64,000 nucleotides of DNA from Amylostereum areolatum (Eukaryota > Basidiomycota > Agaricomycetes > Russulales > Stereaceae): NCBI GenBank assembly GCA_012932865.1, contig SAXG01000053.1, forward strand, positions 270,770 through 334,769. Reading direction: 5' to 3'. The position numbers were made by a program, and so were the translations under genes. The notes below the pieces were generated by a model that did not search any database, was not told the DNA's origin, and saw only the letters and a program-made list of their open reading frames with translations. Each line of letters begins with the position of its first letter. Position 1 is the first letter of the stretch. Below are positions 35,587-46,855 of this stretch, piece by piece.

Positions 35587-37231
35587 TCACGCCGCGACCT
35601 CCACCTGCGCCACCACCTTGTCCACGACCGCAGCCTCCCCAGGACCGGCGCCCACCGCGGCCAAAACGGCCGTATTCTTCTTCTTCGCGCCGGCGACGAC
35701 CTCGAGCACGCCGCCGAGGCTCGCGCGCGCGGCCGTCAGCCGGGCCTCCAGCAGCGCCCACTGGGGCCGCTCGAACGTGCGCGCGGTGGCGCGCATGACG
35801 TGCAGGGTCTCGGTGGACTGGGAGAGCTTGCCGACGAGGAGGCCGGCGCGGATGACTGGTGGGAAAACGCAGGGTCAGGGTTGAGGAAAGGGGGAGAGGG
35901 AGGGAGAGGGAGAGGGAGGACGTACCATCGATGACCCAGGGTTCGACGGCGGAAACATCGACCCGGAGCGTGGAGGCGAGCGTGGCGTAGGGGAGGGCGC
36001 CGCCGACGTTTTGGAACGCGAGGGCGGCGAGGGAGAGGAGGCGGATTTTGTGCTCGAGCGCGGGGTACGCGAGGCCTGGGAGGCCGACGATGAGCGAGCG
36101 GTCCGGGAAAAAGATGGGAAAGGACGAGGACGGACCGTAGGTGTCGAGGAGCGCGGCGTGGGCGGCGTGCCAGGCCTCGAGCTCGGGGAGGCCGCCGTTG
36201 AGGAAGACGTGGAGGAGGGCGAAGAGCGGGTCGGCCTTGGCGGCGACGACGGCGTCGAGGGTGAAGAGCGGGTCAAAGTCGAAGATGGCGGGGTGGGCGA
36301 GGGCGGTGGCGATCGCGTCGAGGGCGGCGGCGCGCGCTTCCGGGGTGGCCTTGTCCAGCGAGCGGACGTGCGCGAGCTTGTACTCGTACGCCAGCTCCCT
36401 GGACGGGGCGTGAGTGGCTCGTGTCGGACGATCGGAGGCGGGGGAAGGGCACGTACGATTGGCCGGCCTTGGCGTGCACGGCGACGAGGGTCTGGAGAAA
36501 GGCGCTTTTGTCGGCGGGGGAGATGTCCCACTCTTGGAGCCATCGCTCGGCGTCGAGGCGGGAGAGGCGGAGGACGGCGAGCTCGTCGTTGGCGCTCGCG
36601 AGGTCGAGCAGGGATCTGTAGACGGTGAGGCGGAGGGGGGAGGATCGGGGGAGGGCGTTGAAGAGGTTCGTGAGGCTGTTCTCGAACAGGATGAGTCGGT
36701 CGACGACAAGAAGCAAAAGGGGACGGGCGCACATGCGGTATTTGGGCGCGGGGTCGGTCGGGGCGGCTTGGACGACGGCGAGCAGGTCCGCCACGCGATT
36801 TTGGGTGTCCGGGGACGCGACGGGCCAGAGCGCGAGCAGGTGTGCGTACAGCAGGTTGAAGAAGCCCTCGATCTCTGCCCAAGTCCGTCAGCCGCCACGA
36901 AGAAGTTTTGCACGCGCGCAGACGACGCACCGCGCTCCGAGCCCTCTCCCAGCGTCTTCACCTCGCCGAAGACGGAAAGGAAGACATCGCGTCGGCGCCC
37001 CTCGTCCTCGGACAGCGGTCGCTGGTCTTCGGCGGTGTGCAGGCTGTCCTGCACGGCTTGGATGTAGGTCGGTCGGTCGGCCTCGGGGCGGCTGCGGGCG
37101 AGGTACTCCGCGAGCTCGAGGATCTGATCCCCAAGAGGGCGTCAGCGAGCGTAGAGGAGATCCAAGTGTTCCCTGACCTGCTCCTCGAAGGTGCCCTCGG
37201 CGAAGATGGAGACAGAGTCTGTCGCAGACAT
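35587..37231 (-). CDS. Eukaryotic translation initiation factor 3 subunit M
   Basis: PCI-domain subunit of eIF3, which recruits the 40S ribosome to mRNA. Exon 1 reads MSATDSVSIFAEGTFEEQ. A 56-nt intron (GTCAGG...CGCTGAC...ATCAG, about 37123-37178) joins it to ILELAEYLARSRPEADRPTY. Then come SVFGEVKTLGEGSER, FFNLLYAHLLALWPV, LFNALPRSSPLRLTVYRSLL and the PCI domain (LFALLHVFLNGGLPE, HKIRLLSLAALAFQNVGGALPYATLASTL, VEPWVIDVIRAGLLVGKLSQ). The C-terminus is AVVDKVVAQVEVAA, stop at 35587. All reading frames join cleanly. Introns near 36875-36932, 36400-36455 and 35852-35925 as well. Length (about 430 aa) suits the family. Confidence 0.92.
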
Positions 37232-37513
37232 TTTATCGCGGAGTCGTTGGGAGCGTCGCATCTGCAAATCAATCCCGCGTCCTCGACGCCCTTGCACAAC
37301 ATGTACAAACAAACCCTGCCTCCTCTTCAAAACTCGCCTTCAACGGCTCGCATAGCCGCATTCGTTGGCTATGGTTCCTCGAAGACGACCGAAGCATGTA
37401 GGAGTGCATTATGGTGGCGTGTAAGGTAGGTATCCTAGCGTGAGCAACAAGTCCAGGCGAGCCCGTCCGTCTCTATAGGCGCATCTACTCTAGTCTAGCG
37501 CAACAAGCGTCTA
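37232..37513. other. Intergenic region, eIF3m/UPF0652
   Basis: 282 bp between two minus-strand genes: the eIF3m promoter and UPF0652 3' UTR. No other feature seen. Confidence 0.5.
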
Positions 37514-39701
37514 CTACCACTCCCCGTCAAACCCAATGAATCCTATACAACCGATCGTCAGCAGGGGCGCAGAAGTAGAGCAAGAGGGAGGGGGCGCACC
37601 ACTGAGCAAAAACACCTGGAAATAGCGTTTTTTCTCCAGACTCGCACACCAGTTCCACGCGCTGGTCAGCCTCCCGTCGATGCAGCTCCCCGCGTCGAAA
37701 AAGTTGTCCGCGCCGCTCCCGTCGAACGCGTGCCGAAAAAAGTCGCCGAGAATCTCCAACTGCAGCCCCTCGAGCGAGCCGAACTCGGCGTCGATGTAGC
37801 CGCGGAGGGACGCGTTCGCGTACAGGTCCGGGAGCTTCGCGAGCGTGTTGCAAATGGGGAGCAGGATGCGGTAGATCTGCGAGTACTTGTCGATGAACAT
37901 GAACGCGTTCGGCACGTTGTGGTCGCCCATGTGGATCACCGACGACCCGACCCAGGACCCGATGCTCTGCTGCGCCCGGTGCAGGATCGCGTGCATCATC
38001 CGCGACGTCTTCGGCGCGGCCTGCACGCGGTTGAGGCCCTGGCCGGTGTCGCGCAGGCGGTAGAGCGTGTGTTCGGAGAGGAGGTCCTGCTCGGCCAGCG
38101 ACCAGAGGTGGAACATGTCTGAACGGGAGCGCGTCAGAGGCGAAGGCAAAGACGAGAGCAGCAGCCGACGCCGCCGGCACGCACCGTGAAGGATCTCCCG
38201 CCACAGCGTCAAGCTCTGCAGCACGAACGTGTACTGCTTCGCGTGGTCGTGGCTCAGCCGCGCGCCGCCCTTCCCGCTCTTGATCGCGAGGCTGTCGCGC
38301 CCCTTCTTGTCCTTGGGATGGGACGGGTTGAAGTGGTGCTTGAGGTATCCGATCATGCGTTCGCAGGGGTCGCGGTTGACGCGGAGGAACGCGTGGTTGT
38401 CCCCGATGCTGTAGAGCACCTGCCGCACGGTCTCCTGCGCGAGCCCGCCGCGGGCGTAACGGGTCGAGAGCACCTCGATCGCGCGCTCCTTCGCCTTGAT
38501 GTCCTTCTGGATCTCCCGCCGGCTGCGCTTGGAGCCGTCGATCTCCTGGGTGGCCGTCGTGATGAGCGGGTCACGGAGCAGGTCGAGCGCGTCGTGCTCG
38601 TCGAGGGTGGAATGCACGGTTGTGATCGGGGTGACGCAGGAGAAGCTGAGCATGTCCTTGACCTCCGGCGCCTGGCTGTCCTGCAGAACGGGCGTGAGCG
38701 GAAGCAAGGCAAGGCGAGGCAGAGATTCGTCGAGCGCACCTGGAGGAGGTAGATGAGCTTCCCGTACGTGGTGCGCATCTTGTCCGGGTTCATGATCTTG
38801 TGCCGGCGCCCGAGCTCGAATATGCGCTGGTAAAACTCGGCGTTGCCCTGGAAGTCGCGGTCGGAGAAGAGGGTCTGGCCCTGCTTGTAGTCGGCGGCGA
38901 GCATCAGCCCGGAGAGGATCGCGCAGAGCTCGCGGATCTGGTGGACGATGCGCTTCGCCTTGCTCAGGCCGAAGCCAAGGGTGTCGATCTTGTCGGTGTA
39001 CTCGGACACTTGGAGCGCGGCGTCGAGCAGGCGGAGCATCTTGCGCTCGCCGAGGGTGAGGCGCACGGGGATGAACTTGGCGCGCTCGACGAACCACTCG
39101 CCGGGGTCGGCGCCGAGGGGGGGCTGGGCGTTGAGGGCGATCTGGGGTATGGGCGTCGCGGTCGCGAGCACGCGCTCGAGCTCGTCGTCCAGTTCTGCGT
39201 CGTCCATCTCGACCTAGCGTCCGTGAGCCGCCGAGCGAACCGCGACGAGAACGATGCGCACCTCTTTTCCGTTGGGGGGCGGAGCGGCGCCATTCCCGCC
39301 CTGCGATGCCTGCGCACGCGCCCTCTCCTTCTGACGCTGGCCTGGCTGGAGCGGGGTAGAGGCGTGGCGCTTCCGGGAGCCTTTTCGGTGCTGGGCGTGA
39401 AAGCAGACTTGGCAGTAGATGTCCTGGCACGCGTCGCAGCGCACCTCCGCTGGCTGGTCTGGACGCCAACGCGCGGTCAAGGCCTGGCGGATCTCGGGGA
39501 GGGAGGATGCGACGCACCTTCGCATTCTACGCAGAAGCCCGCGGGGGCTTCGCGTTCGGGCTCCTCCTCGTCCTCCGCCTCCTCCCCATCGGGGGACCCG
39601 TCGGGGTGGTCAGGCTCGGGGTCGTGGTCGAGGATGTTGGCGAGCGAGAAGGCGTTCGAGTGCGGTTTGTCCTCCGACTTTTCTGAGGAGGCGCTCAGCA
39701 T
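37514..39701 (-). CDS. UPF0652-family protein with N-terminal B-box-like zinc finger
   Basis: Conserved eukaryotic protein of unknown function (fission yeast C16A11.03c family, DUF2009). The N-terminus is acidic (EEAEDEEEPERE) with FCVECE, then a B-box-type cluster: VRCDACQDIYCQVCFHAQHRKGSRKRH. The main domain begins DDAELDDELERVLATATPIP and contains VSEYTDKIDTLGFGLSKAKR, DFQGNAEFYQRIFELGRRHK, MRTTYGKLIYLLQDSQ, EIQKDIKAKERAIEVLSTRY, ERMIGYLKHHFNP, and SVIHMGDHNVPNAFMFIDKY. The last tiny exon follows an intron ending TATAG and gives GFIGFDGEW, TAG 37516-37514. No frame breaks. The start at 39701 (MLSASSEKS) is the first ATG; the open frame runs further upstream, so an earlier exon is possible. 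Divergent from S28 copy 2. Confidence 0.85.
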
Positions 39702-39836
39702 GGCACGCGCGAATTTGGACAGCAGGGTTTTCCAGGCGGGGGACGACGTCGGTCGTCTTTTAGCGGGTCGAGAGCAGGGTGGGTGGCAGTGAGGTGTAAG
39801 GGCAGTTGTAGTCCAGTCGTAGAGGGTGTTCTTCAG

Positions 39837-39853
39837 TTTGTAACCGTGGGAAA
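39837..39853 (+). promoter_or_regulatory. Shared S28 upstream motif, copy 2
   Basis: TTTGTAACCGTGGGAAA, identical to the motif before copy 3. It ends 485 bp before the ATG of copy 2, and because this is a divergent spacer it also lies within about 150 bp of the UPF0652 start. Confidence 0.65.
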
Positions 39854-40242
39854 CTCAGTGTGAAGCTTGCTTCAACGCAAGCACTACACCTCCGACCATA
39901 CGTATCCCATTGTCCCATCGTCCATCCAATGATCCATTTGCCAGCACAGTCTGCCTTGTCTCCCACCCTTTTCCCTTCTCTTCTTCGTACCCGACCCCGG
40001 CGATTCTGGCGTCGATGACGAGCCCCAAGAGGAACAGAAGCTCATGCCCTGGCCGGTGACTTGACAGCACATGCCGCTATCTACTATCGGGTGCTCTATA
40101 CGCGTTCGTAGCGCCAATCCCGTACGGCATGGAGGACTTCTTCCGACGACTCTGTGGGAAGGATTGGACCCATTCGCAAATGCGCTGGCGGTGGTCATGA
40201 TAGAAGAACTGGGAACGTCCCTTGGTCGACGCACAAGGTGTG

Positions 40243-40250
40243 TATATAAA
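40243..40250 (+). promoter_or_regulatory. TATA box of S28 copy 2
   Basis: tatataaa about 90 bp before the ATG, matching the position of the TATA boxes of the other two copies. Confidence 0.75.
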
Positions 40251-40337
40251 CGGGCTTCTCTCGCTGTCGCTCTCGGATCCAGCGCTGACCCCTCCTTCTT
40301 AGGCCTACGCCGTCAAGTTTCAACGCGGCACGCCAGC

Positions 40338-42636
40338 ATGTTGCTTGCTCAAATTCTTTTGCTGCTCCTTCCGCTCGCCGGAGCTCTTCCCGATGGCCGT
40401 ACGAACGCGAACATGCCGCCGCTGCCGCTGCCCCCACCCGTCTCCGCGGGCGACGACCACGCACAAGTCATCCACGCCAACACAGGCGCCGTCCTCCCGC
40501 CGCTAAACACCACCTATTATTTCGACCAGCTCATCGACCACGACAATCCCGGCCTCGGAACCTTCAAGCAACGCTACTGGACCACCTGGAATTTCTACGA
40601 ACCTGGTGGATCTCTCTCCTTGTCCCTGTTTGCTCAGGAAGACTCACGTTCTAGCAGGTGGCGCGATCGTCCTGTTCACGCCGGGAGAGGCGAACGCGGC
40701 TCGTACGTCGACGTTGCTATCACAGCGTGCGCGACGCTCACCCGCCCCGCAGCCTACACCGGCTACCTCACCAACAGCACCGTCAACGGCCAAATCGCCC
40801 AACAAGAAAAGGGGGCGACCATCGTCCTCGAACACCGCTACTACGGCTTTTCCAACCCCTTCCCGGATCTGACCGTGAAGAGCCTCAGATACCACACCAT
40901 CCAGCAAGCCGTCGACGACCTGGTGTATTTCGCCGAAAACGTGAAGCTCCCCATGCCTGGCGGCGACAAGGTCGCTCCTGGACAGGCACCCTGGGTCTTG
41001 GTCGGCGGAAGCTACTCAGGTGCGGGTGTTCTCACATCCCGTCCTTCCACGGCTCATGCGACGTAACTCATCTGACAGGTGCCTTGACCGGGTTCACGAT
41101 GGCCAAGTAGGTTCACCCCCCCCCCCCCCCCCCCGCTAACACCCCCTTGGGCGAGCCCGACTGATAGCGTGACGCAATTATAGCAAGCCGAACGTGTTCC
41201 AGGCCGGTTACGCCTCGTCCGCGGTCGTGGAGAGCATCTTGTGAGCTCCCGAACCGGCCGTTCGTTCCCTCGACCGTTCTGACACATGACCGCAGCGACT
41301 TCTGGCAATACTTCGAGCCCGTGCGCGAGGGCATGCCGCAGAACTGCTCCAACGACGTCCAAGCCGCCGTCGCCGCCTTCGACGGCACGCTCAAGAACGC
41401 GACCGCCTTCCGGGCGCTCCAGGACCGGTTCGGCATGGCTGCCGTCACCCACCAGGACGATGTCACCGGTGCACGTACGGGCTCCCTCTCTTTCCGTTCG
41501 TGTAGGCACGCCGTCGGACTGATGCGTTGCGACGTCAGTGCGGAACAACCTCTGGGATTGGCAGTCGTTGTCCCCCTCGTCCGGCCCCGGAGCCCAGTTC
41601 TTCAACTTCTGTGATGCCCTTGAGGTCGACGAGGATGGGACGGTCGCGCCGGAGGGCGGGTTCGGAGCGGAGCACGCGTTGAGTGCGTGGAGCGCGTACT
41701 GGACGAACACCTACCTCTCCCTCAGTAAGCCTTCCACGCATATAGCACGGTCTTCGCCTCACCTCCTGCCCCCACAGTTTGCGGCGACACCGACGCGGAG
41801 TGAGTCGCATTGTCGAGATGGCGTTGACTGGCCCGTTGACGCATCGTACCGTCAGGACCTGCTTGGGCACGCACAACGCCAGCCAACAGGAATGGACCAA
41901 CACCACGATCAACAACGCCAACCGGTCGTGGTTCTGGATCGTGTACGTCCGCGCCTCCCTCACCGTACCCTCTCCTCCCCTGACAAGGTGATAGGTGTAA
42001 CGAGGTCGGCTTCCTCCAGGACACCGCGCCAGAGGACCATGTCAGTCTCGTCTCCCGCATCGTGGTGCCAGCCGCCGACGAGGTGCGTCATTCGCCGCCG
42101 CCGTGCTTACCCAACGCTGAACCCTTCCGCCAGCGACAATGCCAGCAAATGTTCCCCGAGGCCTTCCCCAAACCGCCCGTCGCGAACGTCGCGGCGACGA
42201 ACGCCGCCTACGGCGGGTGGAACATGAGCGTCGACCGCCTCTTCTTCGCCAACGGCCAGCGTGCGTCCCCAACCCCTTCATCCTCACCCCCTTCCTCTCC
42301 CCTTCCTCTCCTCTCCCCTCCCTCTCCTCTTGTTCTGTCTTTCCCCCATCGGGTGAAGCTGCTGATGCGTGCACTCGCGCAGGCGATCCCTGGCGCGACG
42401 CCACGGTCTCCGCCGAAGGCCTCAACCCCCCAGGTACTCCCGCCGCGAACATCGGCTTCAGCAACGGCTTCCACTGCTCGGACCTGAGCACCGCGAACGC
42501 ACGCGTCGACTCGACCGTGCTGGACGTGCAAAAGGCGGGTCTGGAGTTGATCAAGGGGTGGGTCGCGGAGTGGACGCCCGCGCATGAAGCCCGGGCGCGG
42601 ACGCGCGTTGGGGTCGTCGTTGGTAAGGATGCGTAG
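40338..42636 (+). CDS. Secreted S28 serine peptidase, copy 2
   Basis: Paralogue of the genes at 16.9 and 43.6 kb. Signal peptide MLLAQILLLLLPLAGA, then LPDGRTNANMPPLPLPPPV. Catalytic features: nucleophile elbow VGGSYSGA (about 41000), acid loop GDPWRDATVS (about 42385) and FHCSDLS His region (about 42475). Other matches: YYFDQLIDHDNPGLGTFKQR, LEHRYYGFSNPFPDLT, YFEPVREGMPQNCS, NEVGFLQDTAPEDHVSLVSR. About 12 exons. The intron after GFTMAN/K carries a 19-C run. Ends VVGKDA, TAG 42634-42636. Frames intact. Predicted secreted or vacuolar, cleaving on the C-terminal side of proline, by family analogy. Confidence 0.9.
41116..41134 (+). repeat. 19-nt poly-C tract in S28 copy 2 intron
   Basis: Run of exactly 19 C inside the intron following the nucleophile exon, near the 5' splice site and ahead of a GCTAAC branch-site match. 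Same length as the run in a different intron of copy 1. Confidence 0.85.
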
Positions 42637-43107
42637 GTGGGGAAGATGCTTTGGATGTATGGTGGGATGTGGGCGGAATATACGAAACGTCGAGTCTTTG
42701 ACTGTCCTCCAGTGCGCGCGCACACCCTCGAGAGATCCCCGTGTGGCGCGTCCGACATTCGTGGTATATCCACGCTCGCCCTGCGTTCGTCGTTCATGAA
42801 CGTTCACCCCCACGATCGTCTGATCGTTGCCTTGATTTTTGAGGTGCATTTCGCGGTGCTCGAGACCGAGACCCGAGTGCGAGCCAGAGGCCAGTGTGGT
42901 AAAGTCGGACGTGGTAGATCGGTTCACTCTCTGCCGTTACACATTTTCTCTCCACAGACATCTTTCAGGGGAGAGCCCTGGGCCTGATGGACTTTGTAGC
43001 CAGCCCTCGGTGTGGGCAATAATGTAAGGGTGGTCAGCGACGGAGACTACGGAGACTGAAGGGAAACGTAACGTCAGACGTACGGCTTGGATAAACACGG
43101 TGTTGGT

Positions 43108-43124
43108 TTTGTAACCGTGGGAAA
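43108..43124 (+). promoter_or_regulatory. Shared S28 upstream motif, copy 3
   Basis: TTTGTAACCGTGGGAAA, identical to the copy 2 motif, ending 437 bp before the ATG. Confidence 0.65.
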
Positions 43125-43481
43125 GTATCTGGAGCGACTTTTGAAATTCACGGCACGTACTGTACCTTCTTCACCGTGACCGACTCTGCAGCGACTGTCC
43201 TTTCCTCATCTCCGTTTCCTGATATTCCTCTGGTCCTCCCTACACCACGTCCTCACATATGACATGGATGGACGCAAAGGCGAAGACATGATTCTCTGTA
43301 CGCTCTCATCCCGACGCGGGCCCTTACGTCTCGCGATATACAAATAATACCACCGGTGTGTCTTCATGAACGGCGGAGGTCGCTGCCAATTCAAATCACG
43401 GTCGACCTGACGCGTCGCTCTCCTGACAGACTTTCCGGGGTTCGCTTCAGGGTCGACGTGCCTTCGCCAGTGCAGCGAGGG

Positions 43482-43489
43482 TATATAAA
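43482..43489 (+). promoter_or_regulatory. TATA box of S28 copy 3
   Basis: tatataaa about 75 bp before the ATG. Confidence 0.75.
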
Positions 43490-43560
43490 CCACGGCCTGG
43501 ACGAACGGTGCGCTCAGTGTGCAGCCGTCCTCCTTCCACAGGCTCACGCAGAACTGCAGC

Positions 43561-45776
43561 ATGCTTCTCGCTCACGTCCTCCTGGCTCTCGCCCCACTCG
43601 CGCGCGCCGCCCTCCCCGACGGTCGCATGAACGCGAGAATGCCGCCCCCGCCGGTGCCGCCGATCGTCCCTCCGAGCGAGCTCGACGAGCAAGCGTTGGT
43701 CGTTCACGCGGCGACCCAGGCTGTCCTTCCGGCGCTGAACACGACCTACTATTTCGACCAGCTCATCGACCACAACAACGCCAGCCTCGGGACCTTCAAG
43801 CAACGCTACTGGACGACCTGGAACTACTACGAGACCGGTGCGTTCCCCTTCGTTCCTTCCTTGCTTGCTTTCTTGTTCGCCCAACTCACGTTGACGCAGG
43901 GGGGCCTATCATCCTGTTCACGCCCGGAGAATTGAACGCGGAGAGTGCGTTTATCGCTTGCTTGCTTGTCTTCGCGCGTACCGCTCACCAGCATCGCAGC
44001 CTTCACCGGCTACCTCACCAACAGGACCATCAACGGCCAGATGGCGCAGCAGCACAACGGCGCGACGATCGTGCTCGAACATCGCTTCTACGGCCAATCC
44101 AACCCGCTCCCCGACCTCTCCGTCGAAAGCTTCCAGTACCACACCATCCACCAGGCCGTCGAGGACATCGAGTACTTCGCCAAGAACGTGAAGCTCCCAA
44201 TGCCAGGCGGCGACCAGGTCGCTCCTGGACAGGCCCCTTGGATCATGGTCGGCGGTAGCTATTCAGGTGCGCTGGATCTGCCATTTCCTTGCGTCTTCCG
44301 CGCTCATCCAATATCACGTTATAGGCGTTTTGACAGCATACACGATGGAAAAGTAAGCCGCTCTTCCGCGAGTTTCTGTGAGGCAGGACTGACAGCGTGG
44401 TGCCACTGTAGGAAGCCTGGCTTGTTCCAAGCGGGGTATGCGTCGTCTGCCCCTGTTCAGAACATATTGTAAGCCTGAACGTCGGTGTACTCTACCGCGG
44501 CTCTGCTGACCTACCAACACAGCAACTTCTGGCGCTACTTCGAACCTATCCGCGAAGGCATGCCCAAGAACTGCTCCAACGACGTCCAGGCTGCCCTCGC
44601 CGCCTTCGACAGCACCGTCAGCAACGCGACCGCCTTCAAGGCGCTCCAGGACCAGTTCGGCATGGGGGCCGTCACTCACCAGGACGATGTCACCGGCGCA
44701 CGTACGTCCCCTCTTCACGCGTGGCCGGAGCGACCCAGTCTGACTTGTACGACGTCGTTAGTGCGAATCAACCTCTGGACCTGGCAGGAGTTGAACCCCT
44801 CGGACGGTCCCGGCACGAAATTCTTCAAGTTTTGCGACGCGTTGGAGGTAGATAAAGACGGGACGATCGCGCCAGAGGCTGGGTTCGGCGCGGAGCATGC
44901 TCTGGCTGCGTGGGCCGCGTACTTCAAAAACACCACTCTACCTAATTGTGGGTCTCCCCCTCCCCTCGCATGTTTCGTTGTCCGTGGCTCATCAACCTTT
45001 CGTTCTCCACCACCTAGATTGCGGCAACGTCGACGCCGAGTAAGTGGTCGCTGCCGTGACTGTGGCGACCGGGGTTCTGACGACGGTGTTGTCTAGAACG
45101 TGTTTGGGCTCGTACGATGGCACCCTTGACTACTGGACGAACACTTCCGTCGACAACGCCGGCCGCTCGTGGTCATGGATCGTGTAAGTCTCATCCTCCC
45201 CTCCCTGTCCCTCCGTTATTGGCCTTGACATCGACATCGACAGCTGCAACGAAGTGGGCTTCCTGCAAGACACGGCGCCCGATGACCAGCCTTCCCTCGT
45301 CTCGCGCATCGTCACCGTAGCAGGCGACCAAAGGCAGTGCCAGCTGATGTTCCCCAAAGCGTTCCCCACGCCGCCAGTCGCCAAGGTCGACGTGACGAAC
45401 GCCGCCTACGGTGGATGGAACATCAGCGTCGACCGTCTCTTCTTCGCCAACGCCCAACGTGCGTCTTCCTCCATCCCCGGTCTCCCTTTCTTCCCGCTGA
45501 CGTGCTTCGTGCAACGCAGGCGATCCCTGGCGTGACGCGACAGTCTCCGCCGAAGGCCTGACCCCCTCGGGGACGCCCGCAGAGAACATCGGCGTCAGCG
45601 ACGCCTTCCACTGCTCGGACTTGCTCACCCGGAACACCGTGGATGCCACCGTCCTCGCAGTGCAGCAGAAGGGTCTCGCCCAGGTCAAGAAGTGGGTCGC
45701 GGAATGGCAGCCGACTGCTGCGAAGCGCGAGCTTGCGCCTGCGCGTGTCGGCGGCGTCGTTAGCAAAGATGCGTAG
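43561..45776 (+). CDS. Secreted S28 serine peptidase, copy 3
   Basis: Third paralogue, in tandem behind copy 2. Signal peptide MLLAHVLLALAPLARA and propeptide ALPDGRMNARMPPPPVPP. Core motifs: YYFDQLIDHNNASLGTFKQR, LEHRFYGQSNPLPDLS, VGGSYSG nucleophile elbow (about 44250), YFEPIREGMPKNCS, CNEVGFLQDTAPDD, GDPWRDATVS and FHCSDLL. About 12 exons in positions matching the other copies; no long C run. Ends VVSKDA, TAG 45774-45776. Frames intact. It is the most divergent in the middle part (for example TCLGSYDGTLDYWTNTSVDN), so the tandem pair is not a very recent duplication. Confidence 0.9.
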
Positions 45777-46118
45777 GGAAGTGGGGAGAAGCCTGTGGAA
45801 AAGCCGTGGTTTTTATGCTCACATTTCTTCGCGTGTAAACTTCGTGTGCCAAATGTACATCTCTATCATTCAATGGGTCCCGTTTACTTATGGCGGCTGT
45901 CCATCGCACCTGCTCCCCAAACAGTGGCAACGAGGAGGATTTCTCATCGCAGAAGAAGGCCGTGTTGCAGACGCAAGTGAAAGTTCCATCAATTTTGCGG
46001 GATGGGAGGAGATTCTATCGTTTTTTACTCAATGATGCTCGGGAGGCTGACTCTGAGAATCTCAAGACGGCTGTCTCTTAGGGCCACAGAGAGTTATGTA
46101 ATTAGTGTTGGCGCCCCG

Positions 46119-46134
46119 TAGGGTTAGGGTTAGG
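46119..46134 (+). repeat. Short interstitial telomere-like repeat
   Basis: tagggttagggttagg, about 2.5 units of TTAGGG, the usual fungal telomere unit. Short enough to be chance. Confidence 0.5.
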
Positions 46135-46194
46135 ATGAGTATTGTATAAGTTCAGGCTGATTACGTGTCCAGGATCTCTCGTTCATGGCCATGA

Positions 46195-46467
46195 ACAGTA
46201 ACACCGTCGATCCCACATATCCCACCCTCGAGAGCGAGCGCCGAGAGCGTCAATGATGTACAATCCATGTAAGTGAACCTCACTTGTGAATGCGTTATTT
46301 TGGACCGCCACCTAACAATCCTCAGGCTGAAGCAAAGCGACGGATACTGGCCCCCGCTCGCGCACGTACACCTAGCTGAGATCGACAGCGTGCAGGCGAC
46401 CCACTCGATGGATGCGAGGCTTCTATACAAGCAACTAGGGCGCGAGCTTAAGGCTCCAATGTTATAG
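46195..46467 (+). pseudogene. Possible remnant of a spliced gene
   Basis: A textbook intron (GTAAGTG...CCTAAC...CTCAG, 46269-46325, 57 nt) joins two open segments: ...SAESVNDVQS and MLKQSDGYWPPLAHVHLAEI, continuing to TAG 46465-46467. The peptide composition looks coding, but no ATG opens the first segment and I do not recognise the family. Could be the 3' end of a gene cut off by rearrangement. Confidence 0.3.
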
Positions 46468-46471
46468 TCTA

Positions 46472-46565
46472 TTTACTGTCTATAAACTGTTTATATGGTA
46501 TAGTTTTACTATCTAGCTACCCCATCAGCTGTAGACAGTAAGTAGTAAGTATACTAGACAGTAAA
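46472..46565. repeat. 11-bp inverted repeat pair in AT-rich block
   Basis: TTTACTGTCTA at 46472-46482 and its exact reverse complement TAGACAGTAAA at 46555-46565; a third partial copy (TAGACAGTAA) is at 46532-46541. May be the end of a small mobile element or of the adjacent retroelement. Confidence 0.45.
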
Positions 46566-46855
46566 CCCTATCTAAAGTGGCAGTGTGTGACATGCCCGTA
46601 GGTGCTACCACTGGTTCAAGCTATCATGCGAGAGAAGAGCCAGCCGAGCTTGCGAGGCGGAGAGCTTCTCTATAGGCTAGGATAGGGAACGTTAGTCAGC
46701 GGCGGCACGTGAAGCCGGAACGAAGGAAAGGGGAGACGCGTTGAGGAAATGAGTTCCCACGGTCCTCGTTTTTCCCCTCCTCGTACCTGCTCTCCCGCGC
46801 TAGACATTTTTCATCGTACCTCGAAAAATATCCGTTTTCATTCCATATCTTCAAC

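Larger units (their letters stand above)
39702..40337. other. Divergent intergenic region, UPF0652/S28 copy 2
   Basis: 636 bp between the UPF0652 and S28 copy 2 starts. Holds the shared S28 upstream motif and a TATA box, listed separately. No gene seen. Confidence 0.6.
42637..43560. other. Intergenic region between S28 copies 2 and 3
   Basis: 924 bp. Contains the copy 2 3' flank, then the copy 3 promoter with the shared motif and a TATA box. No gene seen. Confidence 0.6.
45777..46855. other. Intergenic/boundary region before retroelement
   Basis: About 1.1 kb at the change from gene-dense to transposon-rich DNA. It includes a telomere-like repeat (46119-46134), a possible gene fragment with a good intron (46195-46467), and an AT-rich block with inverted repeats (46460-46570). 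Otherwise no gene seen. Confidence 0.5.
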
